A DNA stretch of 64,000 bases from Cytophaga aurantiaca DSM 3654 (GCF_000379725.1 NZ_KB903620.1:230888-294887), one strand, 5' to 3'; shown: positions 44,972 to 55,009, counted from the first letter of the stretch. Notes: generated by a model from the letters alone, not told the origin. Made by a program: numbers and translations.

Positions 44972-46099
44972 TTAGTTTACTTTATTCGCCTTAATTCTTG
45001 CTTCGTAATCAGCCTTGAATGCATCAGCCTCTTCAAGTTTGTGTGTCAACTTGCCGCCTTTATCCATTGCTTTTAACTTAACAAGATTGTGATTGCACTG
45101 AGCCCAATCTTCCAAGAAGCAATATGCAACAGCTAAGTTCGCATACAAAGCACCTGCTACATCGTCTGAAATACGTTGTTTTTTTGCAGCCGGATTATAT
45201 TCTTTTGCCGCCTTTTCCCAAACTGCAACACATTTCAATAAATAATCATCTGCTTTCTTTTTATCTGAAGATAAATAATTATATCCCATAGATGCATCTG
45301 CAAATGCTGTAATAATATCAGCATATACAGCTCCGTCTTTCATTGTAGCTACATTCAATGTTTTTGTAATAACAGTATATCCAAGGTCACTGTTCAATTG
45401 ATTGTTAGCAGCTGCGATAGCTCTTTTAAAACCGTCGTTATCATAAGCAACTTTAGCTGGTTTTGAAGCCTCTGAATTCCACCAGTATTCCAATTCATAA
45501 GCAGTACTGAATGTCTTCGTTTTTGTTCCTACAAATGCTTTATCTGTTCCACCCAAAATTTCATCTCTTAATAGTTCTCCTGAAGCGTTTAAAACTTCAA
45601 AAGAAATTTTATAAGTATAAGAAACTTCATAAGAATAGTTTTTTGTTGAAACACCATTAACAAGAGAAGATCCTTCTTTCAATGTTGTACCTGCAAATTC
45701 AAATCCTGAAAATTTTAATTTAACAGAAAATTCCGGTGCAGCGCTTACTTCCTGACAACCATCTATTTTTACAGCTGATTTTACAGATGCAGCTGTACGG
45801 TCAACAGGATAATAGCTGTTGTCTTCAGGATATGGTTGTGGTTGTTTTCCTTGTTTAACCAAAAGAGCATTTGTTGTAGTTATGCTATTTATTAATGCTT
45901 CTCTATCAGCTAATTTAGCTTTGTTTGTGCCATCCGCATCCATCACTATTTCAATGCTGTATTTTTTAGCCATTGGACTAACTGGCTTTAAAGGCAATCT
46001 TGTGTATGACGCATCAACTTTTTCCCAGTCTGGTTTTTGTGAAAATGCAGAAAATGCTGTACATGCTGCGAGAGCTACGAGTGTAAATTTTTTTAACAT
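44972..46099 (-). CDS. Exported protein of unknown function
   Basis: The 375-residue product has a signal peptide (1-20, ending AFSQ). The N-terminal part is beta-rich (YSYEVSYTYKISFEVLNASG), and the C-terminal ~110 residues are helical and TPR-like (DDVAGALYANLAVAYCFLED, AQCNHNLVKLKAM). No family recognised. The 276 bp between it and divergent asnB are AT-rich and contain no feature I can name. Confidence 0.72.
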   Translation of the reverse strand: MLKKFTLVALAACTAFSAFSQKPDWEKVDASYTRLPLKPVSPMAKKYSIEIVMDADGTNKAKLADREALINSITTTNALLVKQGKQPQPYPEDNSYYPVDRTAASVKSAVKIDGCQEVSAAPEFSVKLKFSGFEFAGTTLKEGSSLVNGVSTKNYSYEVSYTYKISFEVLNASGELLRDEILGGTDKAFVGTKTKTFSTAYELEYWWNSEASKPAKVAYDNDGFKRAIAAANNQLNSDLGYTVITKTLNVATMKDGAVYADIITAFADASMGYNYLSSDKKKADDYLLKCVAVWEKAAKEYNPAAKKQRISDDVAGALYANLAVAYCFLEDWAQCNHNLVKLKAMDKGGKLTHKLEEADAFKADYEARIKANKVN

Positions 46100-46375
46100 G
46101 ATTTAATTCTAAGTTTTAGATAAAAGAATAGGGATTGATATTTTTAAAGTCAACTACACAATTCAAGTGCCAAAATTAACGATTCTTACATGCTTCGTTT
46201 AATAACTGAAGCTATTAATTTTGTTTTTTGCCCCATAAATAAAAATAAACTACTACATATTTACATATACATTTGATATACAATTAATTAAAAATGAACG
46301 AAAAACTACAGAATTCTTACAAGAAGAGATGTTAAAATTAATCGTAACTTCATCATATTAAATTTCAAGTGAGTT

Positions 46376-48229
46376 TTGTGCGGAATTAACATAATAATCG
46401 ATAAGAAGGGCAAATTAACCAGCGGCCCTATTAAAGCTATGAATCTTGCCACTTTATATAGAGGGCCAGATAATAGTGATTTTGTTGCATTTCAATTTAA
46501 GGGGCAGCAAATTTTTATCGGCAATAACCGTTTGGAAATTGTCGATCGCAATGTGCATTCCAATCAACCTTTTCATTCTGCAGATAAACGTTTCTCACTA
46601 ACGTTTAACGGAGCTATTTATAATTACAAAGAATTAAAGAAGCGCATTACGGTTGACGAATGGCAAACCGAATCGGATACGGAAGTTCTGTTGCACTGGA
46701 TGATCGAACAGGGATTGCCAGGTCTCAATGAGTTGAACGGTATGTTTGCGTTTGCCTTCTATGATCGTCAACAGCATAGTCTCATCATAGCCCGCGACCC
46801 AAGCGGTATAAAGCCTGTATACTACTATAATGATGAAGATTATTTTATTGCTTCTTCAGAGATCAAAGGCATACTGGCAAGTGGTTTAGTTAAAAAAGAA
46901 TTTAATGGAACGCAGGTAAAACACTATTTGCAATTCAAATATGTACCCAAACCTTTTACGTTTTATAAAAATATATTTGAATTGAATGAGGCTTCTTATA
47001 TAAAAATTGAAGCCCATGATTTCAAGATCAAACGTTATGAAAGGCCTGTTGCATTTGATACGAAAACATTAAACGATGAAACGCTTGTACATACCTGCGA
47101 TCAGTTATTGGGTAAATCTGTTGCGCGCCAACTTGTGGCAGATGTTCCTGTAGGATTGTATTTAAGTGGAGGTATTGATTCAACATTGCTGTTATCAAAA
47201 ATTCATTCTTTAGGTCACAAGCATTTTCCAACGTTTACCATTGCAAACTCAATGGAAGAAAAAGCATTTGGTACAAATGACATCACCTATGCCCGGATGG
47301 CTGCGAAGAAATTTCAGTCTGAACATCATGAAGTAATGGTGCATGCCGATATGTTGCAACAGCTGCCTGAATTTGTGAAAACAATTGATCAGCCCATTGG
47401 CGACTCAGCATTGTTTTTAACGCACATTATTTCTGAAGATGCAAAAAAACACATCAAGGTAGCATTGAATGGTGCAGGTGCAGACGAACTGTTTGCAGGG
47501 TATAACAGACATCATGCCTACAACAATTATCTAAATCATTTACTTCATAAAGACGTTGCGATTAAATTAATTAAAGGCACCTATAATATTCTTCCGGATG
47601 GCGGTAATCATTCATTGAAAAAAGTATTTCGTCTTTGGAATAAATTTACAGGCTTATTAGACGTTGACCCAATTCAAACATGTCTCAATTTTTCTTCTTC
47701 TGAATATTTTATCGAACGCAATGCCCCTTCTGAAGAAGTCGATGAAGAAAAATCGTACGAAGACATTTCCTATTATTTAAATTATTGCCTCCGAAACGAC
47801 CGTTCAAAATATTTAATATCTGATATACTAGCGCTCACCGATAAGATGACGATGCGATCTTCTATTGAGGCACGTGTACCCTATCTGGACAAGGAGTTGC
47901 GCATGTTTGTTGAAGGTATCAATCCATCGGTTCTTCTTAAAAATGGAAGAAAATGGATGTTAAAAGAAGTGCTGAAGAAAAACAATGGCGAAGAATTTTT
48001 AAGCAGACCAAAAGAAGGATTTGGTATGCCCTTTGGATATTGGATCAAAAAGCCAAGCAACGCAAATTTCATAACGCAACTGCGAAATAAAAATCACCCC
48101 ATCTACGAATGGGTTCCCTTTACAACGATCAACAAACTTATTGATTTGCATTTAAGCAATACACGCGACTGTTCATCCGAACTATGGTCGGTACTATTGC
48201 TCATGAATTGGTACGAAAAAGAGTTTTAA
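46376..48229 (+). CDS. asnB: Glutamine-hydrolysing asparagine synthase
   Basis: The 617-residue enzyme has a class II glutaminase domain whose catalytic residue is Cys2 (CGINIIID) and the synthetase PP-loop SGGIDSTLLL, plus GAGADELFAGYNRH. The start codon is TTG at 46376: an in-frame TGA lies at 46370-46372 and Cys must follow the initiator Met, so no other start fits. It overlaps the glycosyltransferase gene by one base. This pairing suggests amidation of a surface polysaccharide instead of, or besides, asparagine supply; inference. Confidence 0.93.
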   Translation: MCGINIIIDKKGKLTSGPIKAMNLATLYRGPDNSDFVAFQFKGQQIFIGNNRLEIVDRNVHSNQPFHSADKRFSLTFNGAIYNYKELKKRITVDEWQTESDTEVLLHWMIEQGLPGLNELNGMFAFAFYDRQQHSLIIARDPSGIKPVYYYNDEDYFIASSEIKGILASGLVKKEFNGTQVKHYLQFKYVPKPFTFYKNIFELNEASYIKIEAHDFKIKRYERPVAFDTKTLNDETLVHTCDQLLGKSVARQLVADVPVGLYLSGGIDSTLLLSKIHSLGHKHFPTFTIANSMEEKAFGTNDITYARMAAKKFQSEHHEVMVHADMLQQLPEFVKTIDQPIGDSALFLTHIISEDAKKHIKVALNGAGADELFAGYNRHHAYNNYLNHLLHKDVAIKLIKGTYNILPDGGNHSLKKVFRLWNKFTGLLDVDPIQTCLNFSSSEYFIERNAPSEEVDEEKSYEDISYYLNYCLRNDRSKYLISDILALTDKMTMRSSIEARVPYLDKELRMFVEGINPSVLLKNGRKWMLKEVLKKNNGEEFLSRPKEGFGMPFGYWIKKPSNANFITQLRNKNHPIYEWVPFTTINKLIDLHLSNTRDCSSELWSVLLLMNWYEKEF

Positions 48230-49401
48230 TGAAAATACTCTATATTCATCAATATTTTAAAACGCCCTCCGAAGGCGGTGCAATACGTTCGTGGTACATT
48301 GCAAAAGGCATGGTTGATGCGGGCCATGAAGTTGTTGTCGTTACTTCACACAATCATCCGGATACTGTTGTAAAAATAATTGATGGCATTACGGTACATT
48401 ATTTGCCTGTAGCATACGACAGCAGTTTTGGTTTTTTCCGCAGAAGTTTTTCATTTTTATCTTTTGTACGACAGGCATTAGACGCCTCTCTTAAAATATC
48501 AACTATAGATTTGTGTTATGCAACCTCAACTCCTATTACAGTTGGCATTGTTGCATATTTATTAAAACGAAAAAAATCTATTTCATACATTTTTGAAGTA
48601 CGTGATCTTTGGCCGGAAGCACCCATACAAATGGGCGCAATTAAAAATACGATGATCAAAAATTTACTTTATGCACTTGAGAAAAAAATATATACTCACG
48701 CAGATAAGATCATAGCACTTTCACCTGGTATGAAAGAGGGCATTCAGCGTATATGTCCGAATAAAAATGTTGTTGTTGTTCCCAATATGTCCGATTGTTC
48801 CTTTTTTCAATTTGAAGAAAAGAAACCCGTATTAGAAGATGCCTTCCATGTAAAAAATAAATTTGTTGTAAGTTATATAGGAAGCGCAGGACTATCCAAC
48901 AACTTAATCTATCTCGCAGATATTATTCAGTATTGTACAATTCATACTAAAAAAAATATTGTCTTTCTAATTCAAGCTAAAGGTCCTGATTTGGAAAAAA
49001 TTAAATCAAATCTTAAAAACATAGATTCTGCAACGGTTCAATTTTTGCCTTACAGCAATAAAGAGGGCGTTAAACAATTGCTAAATGTAAGTGATGCCGT
49101 TTACATTTCTTTTGATTCAAAACCTATTTTAGAAACCAACAGTCCGAATAAATTTTTTGATACCCTAGCGGCCGGAAAGCTTGTTATTGTTAATACTTCA
49201 GGATGGCTAAGAGAGGTGGTCGAACAGGAAGAGATTGGATTCTATGCTGATCCATTAGATCCATCTATGTTTGTAGAAAAAATTGAATCGTATATAACTG
49301 ACAAAACTCGTCTGCTTGCTTCACAGAGCAAAGCAAGACGAGTTGCTGAAAATGTTTATTCGAAAGAAATTCTGGTTAAAAAAATACTCTCTGAATTGTA
49401 A
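48229..49401 (+). CDS. Glycosyltransferase family 4 protein
   Basis: The 390-residue protein is a GT-B fold enzyme resembling WbuB: MKILYIHQYFKTPSEGGA opens the acceptor domain, FEVRDLWPEAPIQMG and KNVVVVPNMSD lie mid-protein, and SPNKFFDTLAAGKLVIVN with the GFYADP block bind the sugar nucleotide. The ATG overlaps the asnB stop (TAATG), so translation is coupled. Donor and acceptor are unknown; a role in surface glycan synthesis is inferred. Confidence 0.88.
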   Translation: MKILYIHQYFKTPSEGGAIRSWYIAKGMVDAGHEVVVVTSHNHPDTVVKIIDGITVHYLPVAYDSSFGFFRRSFSFLSFVRQALDASLKISTIDLCYATSTPITVGIVAYLLKRKKSISYIFEVRDLWPEAPIQMGAIKNTMIKNLLYALEKKIYTHADKIIALSPGMKEGIQRICPNKNVVVVPNMSDCSFFQFEEKKPVLEDAFHVKNKFVVSYIGSAGLSNNLIYLADIIQYCTIHTKKNIVFLIQAKGPDLEKIKSNLKNIDSATVQFLPYSNKEGVKQLLNVSDAVYISFDSKPILETNSPNKFFDTLAAGKLVIVNTSGWLREVVEQEEIGFYADPLDPSMFVEKIESYITDKTRLLASQSKARRVAENVYSKEILVKKILSEL

Positions 49402-49403
49402 TA

Positions 49404-50429
49404 TTATTTTTTCTTTAGCGGCGGTTTATAACCTGACTCTTTAAATATTTTTCCTGCATCTTTTTCATCCATCAATTGCTGCAATGTTACTTCCGGATGT
49501 TCATTCATGTATTTACGTACAATCTGCCAGCCCAGCCATCTGCCGATACGCCCCGGACAATCGTTGCTGATCTCATTTACAAACGGACCTTCGCCTGTAT
49601 ATTGTTCAACAATTTTACGACTTGTTTCAAACAGAATTTTACGGTCAATAAAATGCCCCCATATCACCGGGAGATTTGCATCAATCGCTTTTAATTCTTT
49701 AGTGCTATAACCAATGTTTAGTGAATCTTCTAAGTCAGGCATTACACGTTCAACAAAATAATGTGCCTTTCCATAATAGATCATTTCGGCTAAAAGTGTT
49801 TCATCAGCCGTATTATTTTTATTGAATTTGGTTGAAATACCCAATGCGATCATTGGCAACAAGTATGGCTTGTCATATCTGCCAAGCATGTACTCATACA
49901 AATTTGGTTTGAATGAAGCTTTAGGTCCCAAGTACCAATCCAGACAAACAACGATTGCTGAATCAGAAAAAGACATATCCGGCTCCATTAGACCTGAGTA
50001 AATAGTGTATATTTTGGGCTCTTTAAAATCCTTTATATAATACTCCATCAAACGGAACGTAGATGCAAGATCACTTTTGAATTGCTTCATATCGCCCCAG
50101 CTTGCTTCAACTTCTTTCCCAAAGTTTTTTAAACCCGGATTGTTGTAATAGGCAAACATTCGTTTTATATCGTCCGGCTTTGGCGTCTTCGCAATACCTC
50201 TCAGATACTGCTTAAAGAATACTGGATTTAATGTTAATATGCGCGCCATGTCTTCTTCAGAAGTTATAGCAAGTAAATCTTTATCCAAGCGTACAATATC
50301 TGCGGAAACTACCACTTCGTCGGCTTCTTCAGGCTTTATAACCTGCTTTTGAATAATATTAGAAACGGGTTTATCTTCTTTGCATGAAAATAATATTGCA
50401 GTCAATAGTATCGCTATCCAAAATTTCAT
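49404..50429 (-). CDS. gldB: Gliding motility lipoprotein GldB
   Basis: GldB is a lipoprotein required for gliding in F. johnsoniae. The 341-residue product has an SPII signal (LFSC at ~13-16), ADIVRLDKDLLAI, the FKPNLYEYMLGRYDKPYL block and the C-terminal PGRIGRWLGWQIVRKYMNEH that marks the family. gldC, which follows gldB in F. johnsoniae, is not next to it here. It ends 2 bp from the stop of the glycosyltransferase. Confidence 0.92.
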   Translation of the reverse strand: MKFWIAILLTAILFSCKEDKPVSNIIQKQVIKPEEADEVVVSADIVRLDKDLLAITSEEDMARILTLNPVFFKQYLRGIAKTPKPDDIKRMFAYYNNPGLKNFGKEVEASWGDMKQFKSDLASTFRLMEYYIKDFKEPKIYTIYSGLMEPDMSFSDSAIVVCLDWYLGPKASFKPNLYEYMLGRYDKPYLLPMIALGISTKFNKNNTADETLLAEMIYYGKAHYFVERVMPDLEDSLNIGYSTKELKAIDANLPVIWGHFIDRKILFETSRKIVEQYTGEGPFVNEISNDCPGRIGRWLGWQIVRKYMNEHPEVTLQQLMDEKDAGKIFKESGYKPPLKKK

Positions 50430-50471
50430 ATTTTTAATTCACATTTAATCCAAATACATAACGACAAATCT

Positions 50472-51137
50472 ATGAAAAAAATATCGCTTCTTTTTTTATT
50501 CAGCATTTTAGCTTTTACAGGGTATAGTCAGGTAACATTAGGTTTGCGGGTTTCTCCTGCATTCAGTATTAATCGTGTAAAAGATCTGAACAGTGCCGAC
50601 GGTTATGAGTTTTCAAATAATGGCTCCGGGGTGCGTTTTGCATTCGGACCTACTATAGATTTTAAGTTTGGCGACAACTATGCATTTTCAACAGGTGCGT
50701 GGTATTTAAGCAGCAGAGCAGGCTTGTCTGCAACAGCACCAGGTGTTTCATACAAAGAGGTTGTGAGCCTTCAGTCTATGCAAATACCTATTACATTCAA
50801 AGCCTATACAAATGAAATTGCAACAAACATGAAATTGTATTTTCAACTAGGTGGTCTGGCGACGTTTAACTTCTATGAAAAATTTAAAGAATCATCACCT
50901 TCAACGCCATCAAGCTATGATAATAAATACAGCGTATTTGATATTTCTTTATACATGGGTGCGGGTGTATCATACAAAATCGGTGAAAGCAACGCATTGT
51001 TTGGAGGTTTTTACTACAACCGTGGTTTAGTGAATCTGCTTGACGGGTCTTCAATACCAGGTACTTCAAACAAATGGAAAGATGCAGCGAAATACAACAA
51101 TGACCTGGTTGGTCTTGAAGTAGGCGTTACATTCTAA
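50472..51137 (+). CDS. PorT-like outer-membrane beta-barrel protein
   Basis: The 221-residue product has a signal peptide (1-19, ending GYSQ) and an eight-strand-type barrel: VTLGLRVSPAFSINRV, YAFSTGAWYLSS, LQSMQIPITFKAYT, LYFQLGGLATFNFY, ALFGGFYYNRGLV. This is the OMP_b-brl_2/PorT group. It is divergent from gldB with 42 bp between them; a link to gliding is only positional. Confidence 0.82.
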   Translation: MKKISLLFLFSILAFTGYSQVTLGLRVSPAFSINRVKDLNSADGYEFSNNGSGVRFAFGPTIDFKFGDNYAFSTGAWYLSSRAGLSATAPGVSYKEVVSLQSMQIPITFKAYTNEIATNMKLYFQLGGLATFNFYEKFKESSPSTPSSYDNKYSVFDISLYMGAGVSYKIGESNALFGGFYYNRGLVNLLDGSSIPGTSNKWKDAAKYNNDLVGLEVGVTF

Positions 51138-51157
51138 GTGTAACAGATACTATTTAT

Positions 51158-51193
51158 AAAAAAGTCCTCCGATAGTGATCGGGGGACTTTTTT
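51158..51193. terminator. Bidirectional terminator
   Basis: A 16-bp stem (AAAAAAGTCC arm, one G-U/mismatch) with a 4-nt loop, between convergent genes. Confidence 0.88.
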
Positions 51194-51197
51194 ATTT

Positions 51198-53090
51198 CTA
51201 TCTTAATTCATACCATTCATATTCCAATTCTTCAATCCATCTGATCTGATTATCAATATGTATTTTGATCAGCTTTATTTTTTTCATTGCTGAAAAATAA
51301 TGTTCGCTGCAAAAATATGCGGCAGCGGCATCTCTATTTTCAATATATCTATCAATAAATACACCTCCTGCCAATATGGACGTTGCAGCCTGAAAGCCCA
51401 CCGATGAAGAGTCCTCTAATCTCATTTCAATTTCTGAATACGGTGCTCTTGATACAACTTTTTGAATATTTCCAACTAAACTATACTCCAATTTTATTCT
51501 GATCATCAGCGGATAATTTGATTCAGGAACAACTATAGAATCGTTGATGTCAATCTTACCCGAAGCAACCTTTCTGAATTCTTTTTGCTGTCTGATATTG
51601 CTTTTTTTGAATAAGATCATCTGTTCTTTTTCACATGTAAATGTGTCAATGTTGTAGTAACGTTTATACAATGCTTTCTTCAAATAGGTGTCATCAAAGA
51701 AATGATAATGATGGTCTATACTATTGATGCTGTATAAAACAAAATCAGGTGCTGCATCCGACAAATAATATTGTTCGTTGATCTTGTCCAACGTTTCATT
51801 GTACGCCTGATAACTCTGAATAACAGGCCGTGGATTGTAATTCAATTTATTCAAAATAATTGCTGAACTTTCCCAGGGTATAATATCTACTGTGCCTTTT
51901 CCTATTGCTTCTGTTACATGCAAAGGTAGTTTTCGTAGATGCTGTTGTTTATAATAGTTCGGCTGATAGATTGATGAATACAGGTATGCAGGAAAAGCTA
52001 AGATCTTTTTAACCGGAAATAAGTAATCCTTAAAGAAGAATATAAGACTTAGACTTACTATCCATAATATTGTTAAAGGTAAGTACATATACTCTGTTTT
52101 AAAATTGCTTACATACACAAAGATCAAGATGCATGCAGGCGCGCAGTAGAAAAAATCTTTCAGATGCTCTACATCTGCACGCACATAAGATTGTTTAAAT
52201 AATATGAAAAGAAGTAGCAGGAAGATTGAATAGATAATTTTTTGCTGCAAAAAAGTATTTCGCAATTCTTTCAGAATGTAAAAAGCAATGAAAATACATA
52301 TGGCAACAATACTTCCGGAAAGCGTTTTTTCAAAAAATGTATCCGGGTATATGTATACGGCATCGTTATAGGAAACAATCAGTTCAATGCCGCTTACCAC
52401 ATACGCGTACAGATTCACCGGAAGTGCTAAGGAGCTAAATTGGATGACTACAAGCAGTGTAATAATACTGGTCACAACATACTTCCATGAGATACAATCC
52501 AGTGCTTTCAGATAAAAAATATAGATGATGAAAATTAGAATGGCTGCAAAGGCCAAGTTCAGTTTGATGTAAAAGATGAGTGTGGTAATAAGGATTGCCT
52601 GAAGAATGTAAATTAAATTTCTTCCCTTTCGATATTGATTCAGATATAAGATGGCGATCAATTGCAGCGTAAACACCAACGATAACAACATCGCCTGTTT
52701 ATATAAAAAACATGTGAGAACAATAACTGCCGCTCTTCTCCAGGTAAATGAATTTTTTGTTACTTTATAAATGATAAACAAAAAAGAAGCAGCAAAATAT
52801 ACATCGAACAGAATCAGCGGCCATATCGAACCATCCATTAAAACCCGCGTAGATAAAAATGAGAGCGGTCCATATGTAAATACAATTTCATTTCCCCAGA
52901 CTTTTTGTTGTTCCCATGCCTTGCTTAACGTCAGCATCCATGAGGCATCTACGGATGTAAATGCTTCCGTAAAGTGTACGTGTGAAATAAACTGTAATGG
53001 CCATATGCATGAAAGTGCTGCAAAGGCGATAAGGAGCGACCTCCAATCAAATGAAAAAATAAACGTATTTTTAAAATCGGTATTCATCAT
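51198..53090 (-). CDS. Polytopic membrane protein of unknown function
   Basis: The 630-residue protein has about eleven hydrophobic segments over residues 15-400 and a soluble C-terminal ~200 residues (EEQYYLSDAAPDFVLYSINS-like region to the end). The layout (EAFTSVDASWMLTLSKAWEQ loop after the first helix) resembles lipid-linked glycosyltransferases of the GT-C type, but I see no clear DxD-type catalytic signature. Function is unassigned. Confidence 0.75.
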   Translation of the reverse strand: MMNTDFKNTFIFSFDWRSLLIAFAALSCIWPLQFISHVHFTEAFTSVDASWMLTLSKAWEQQKVWGNEIVFTYGPLSFLSTRVLMDGSIWPLILFDVYFAASFLFIIYKVTKNSFTWRRAAVIVLTCFLYKQAMLLSLVFTLQLIAILYLNQYRKGRNLIYILQAILITTLIFYIKLNLAFAAILIFIIYIFYLKALDCISWKYVVTSIITLLVVIQFSSLALPVNLYAYVVSGIELIVSYNDAVYIYPDTFFEKTLSGSIVAICIFIAFYILKELRNTFLQQKIIYSIFLLLLFILFKQSYVRADVEHLKDFFYCAPACILIFVYVSNFKTEYMYLPLTILWIVSLSLIFFFKDYLFPVKKILAFPAYLYSSIYQPNYYKQQHLRKLPLHVTEAIGKGTVDIIPWESSAIILNKLNYNPRPVIQSYQAYNETLDKINEQYYLSDAAPDFVLYSINSIDHHYHFFDDTYLKKALYKRYYNIDTFTCEKEQMILFKKSNIRQQKEFRKVASGKIDINDSIVVPESNYPLMIRIKLEYSLVGNIQKVVSRAPYSEIEMRLEDSSSVGFQAATSILAGGVFIDRYIENRDAAAAYFCSEHYFSAMKKIKLIKIHIDNQIRWIEELEYEWYELR

Positions 53091-53130
53091 CGACCGTCGA
53101 GATCTTTTATAAAAAAGTTCTTACTAAATA

Positions 53131-53166
53131 AAAATCCCGTCCCGATAGTAATCGAGACGGGATTTT
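53131..53166. terminator. Terminator after RNase G
   Basis: A 16-bp stem (AAAATCCCGTC arm, one mismatch), 4-nt loop. Read on the minus strand it ends in T4. Confidence 0.85.
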
Positions 53167-53188
53167 TATATTCATTAAAACATAAAGA

Positions 53189-54796
53189 TTATTTTTCTGA
53201 AGTGATATACTCTTCGTTTCTGTAATCCTCTAATGTTGCTTCGCTTTCCATATCAATATTTTGAGAAACTTCATCTAAGAATTTAAACTCTGTTAAACCC
53301 AATGATGAATCTGTGCGCAACTTCACCCAACGGAAATATTTAAAGAACCATTTTGTTCTTTTAGAAATAGCGCCTGTTGTGAAATACGCATAAATGTATG
53401 GATGCAATACCAGCGTAATGTTTTTCTCATTCTGCTTTGTAATGATATAATCCAGCTTATGCTCTATCTGATCTGTAATTGCAATGCTTGCGCTGATCTT
53501 ACCTGTACCACTACAAGTCGGACAAACCTCCATAGTAATAAGGTTCGTTTGAGGACGTACACGTTCTCTGGTAATCTGCATCAAGCCGAATTTTGTTAAT
53601 GGAAGAATCACGTTCTTAGAACGATCGTCTTTCATTTCCAACTTCATGCGTTCGTATATTACTTTGCGGTTATCGAGATTTTTCATATCGATAAAATCCA
53701 CAACAATAATACCTCCCATATCTCTAAGCCTTAATTGACGTGCTATTTCACGGCATGACTCAAGATTGGTGTGCAATGCTGTTTCTTCCTGACTGGTTTC
53801 GTTATTCGATTTGTTTCCACTGTTTACGTCAATAACATGTAACGCTTCCGTGTGTTCAATAATCAAATAACCGCCGCCGGATAAACTTACAGACTTGCCA
53901 AATAAGGTCTTCAGTTGTTTTTCAACTCCTGTAGCTTCAAACATTTTGGTTTTGCCCTGGTGTAGTTTTACCAGACGTTCCTTGTCAGGAGCAATGTTTT
54001 TTATGTATGAACGAAGATCATCATACAACTCTTTCGAATCTACATTGATACTGTCAAAACTTTCGTTCAACATATCTCTTAAGATTGAAGAGGTGCGATC
54101 CAGTTCACCAATAATTAAATCTCTCGGTCTTGCTTTCTTAAGAATAGCAATACCATCTTCCCAAGTCTTTACTAAGTTTCGAAGATCTTTGTCAAGTTCG
54201 GCTACTTCTTTATTCGATGCAACTGTGCGAATGATTACGCCAAAGTTTTCAGGTCGAATAGAAGAGATCAAACGTACCAGACGCTGGCGTTCTTCTTTAT
54301 CAGTAATTTTTTTGGAAACAGAAACTACATTAGAGAAAGGTACTAAAACTAAATAGCGGCCAGCAAGAGAAATTTCGCATGAAAGCCTTGGCCCCTTCGT
54401 TGAGATCGGTTCTTTAACAACCTGAACTAAAATCTGGGTTCCTTTATCCAGTACCTGACTTACTTTACCATCTTTTTTTATTTCCGGCTCTAACTCAAAC
54501 TTTTTGAGTAAGGCGGGTGTGGACGCTGAGGTAATTGCATTTTTTGTAAACTTGCTCAGGGATTTAATCTTCGGACCAAGATCAAAATAATGCAAAAAAG
54601 CATCCTTCTCATACCCAACATCTATGAAAGCTGCATTCAGTCCAGGTACGACTTTGCGTACCGTACCTAAATAGATATCACCAACATTAAATTTACGGGC
54701 ATGATCCTCAAACTGGTATTCAACAAGCCTTTTATCATTGATCAAGGCTATGCGATCTCCATTTTGAGACGAACTTATAAATAATTCGTTGCTCAA
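53189..54796 (-). CDS. rng: Ribonuclease E/G family protein
   Basis: The 535-residue endoribonuclease has an N-terminal S1 domain (VGDIYLGTVRKVVPGLNAAF) split by an insertion, the catalytic DNase-I-like region with VIDVNSGNKSNNET and MGGIIVVDFIDM whose Asp residues hold Mg, and the Zn-link CPTCSGTGK. Length fits RNase G; it lacks the long degradosome tail of RNase E. Confidence 0.94.
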   Translation of the reverse strand: MSNELFISSSQNGDRIALINDKRLVEYQFEDHARKFNVGDIYLGTVRKVVPGLNAAFIDVGYEKDAFLHYFDLGPKIKSLSKFTKNAITSASTPALLKKFELEPEIKKDGKVSQVLDKGTQILVQVVKEPISTKGPRLSCEISLAGRYLVLVPFSNVVSVSKKITDKEERQRLVRLISSIRPENFGVIIRTVASNKEVAELDKDLRNLVKTWEDGIAILKKARPRDLIIGELDRTSSILRDMLNESFDSINVDSKELYDDLRSYIKNIAPDKERLVKLHQGKTKMFEATGVEKQLKTLFGKSVSLSGGGYLIIEHTEALHVIDVNSGNKSNNETSQEETALHTNLESCREIARQLRLRDMGGIIVVDFIDMKNLDNRKVIYERMKLEMKDDRSKNVILPLTKFGLMQITRERVRPQTNLITMEVCPTCSGTGKISASIAITDQIEHKLDYIITKQNEKNITLVLHPYIYAYFTTGAISKRTKWFFKYFRWVKLRTDSSLGLTEFKFLDEVSQNIDMESEATLEDYRNEEYITSEK

Positions 54797-54890
54797 CTCG
54801 TTGTTTTTTAATTGTAAAAGGTACTAAAATACAAATAAGCTGGAATCTGAGAGAAACCAGCCTTATTTTAAAAGATTCTATAAGAAGCTA

Positions 54891-54980
54891 TTACTTCTTC
54901 TTATGTCTATTTTTTCTTAGACGTTTTTTTCTTTTGTGAGTAGCAATCTTGTGTCTTTTTCTTTTTTTACCGCAAGGCAT
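54891..54980 (-). CDS. 29-residue ribosomal-type protein, AURKAIP1/COX24 (DUF1713, mS38-like) family
   Basis: Reading ATG at 54980 to TAA at 54891 gives a 29-residue, very basic peptide starting MPCGKKRKRHKIATHKRKKR. The KRKRHKIATHKRKKRLRKNRH pattern is the core of the AURKAIP1/COX24 family, related to mitoribosomal mS38 and small-subunit proteins of some bacteria. It lies between rng and the TPR gene, all on the minus strand. It is easily missed because of its length. Confidence 0.82.
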   Translation of the reverse strand: MPCGKKRKRHKIATHKRKKRLRKNRHKKK

Positions 54981-55009
54981 AATTGTAATCGTTTAAATGT
55001 ATAATATTA

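Noticed and set aside
46100..46375. Possible RNA or riboswitch before asnB
   Set aside because: AT-rich with no stable stem or known aptamer core that I could identify.
53895..54356. 153-codon frame opposite rng
   Set aside because: Antisense shadow; no signal, motif or start context.
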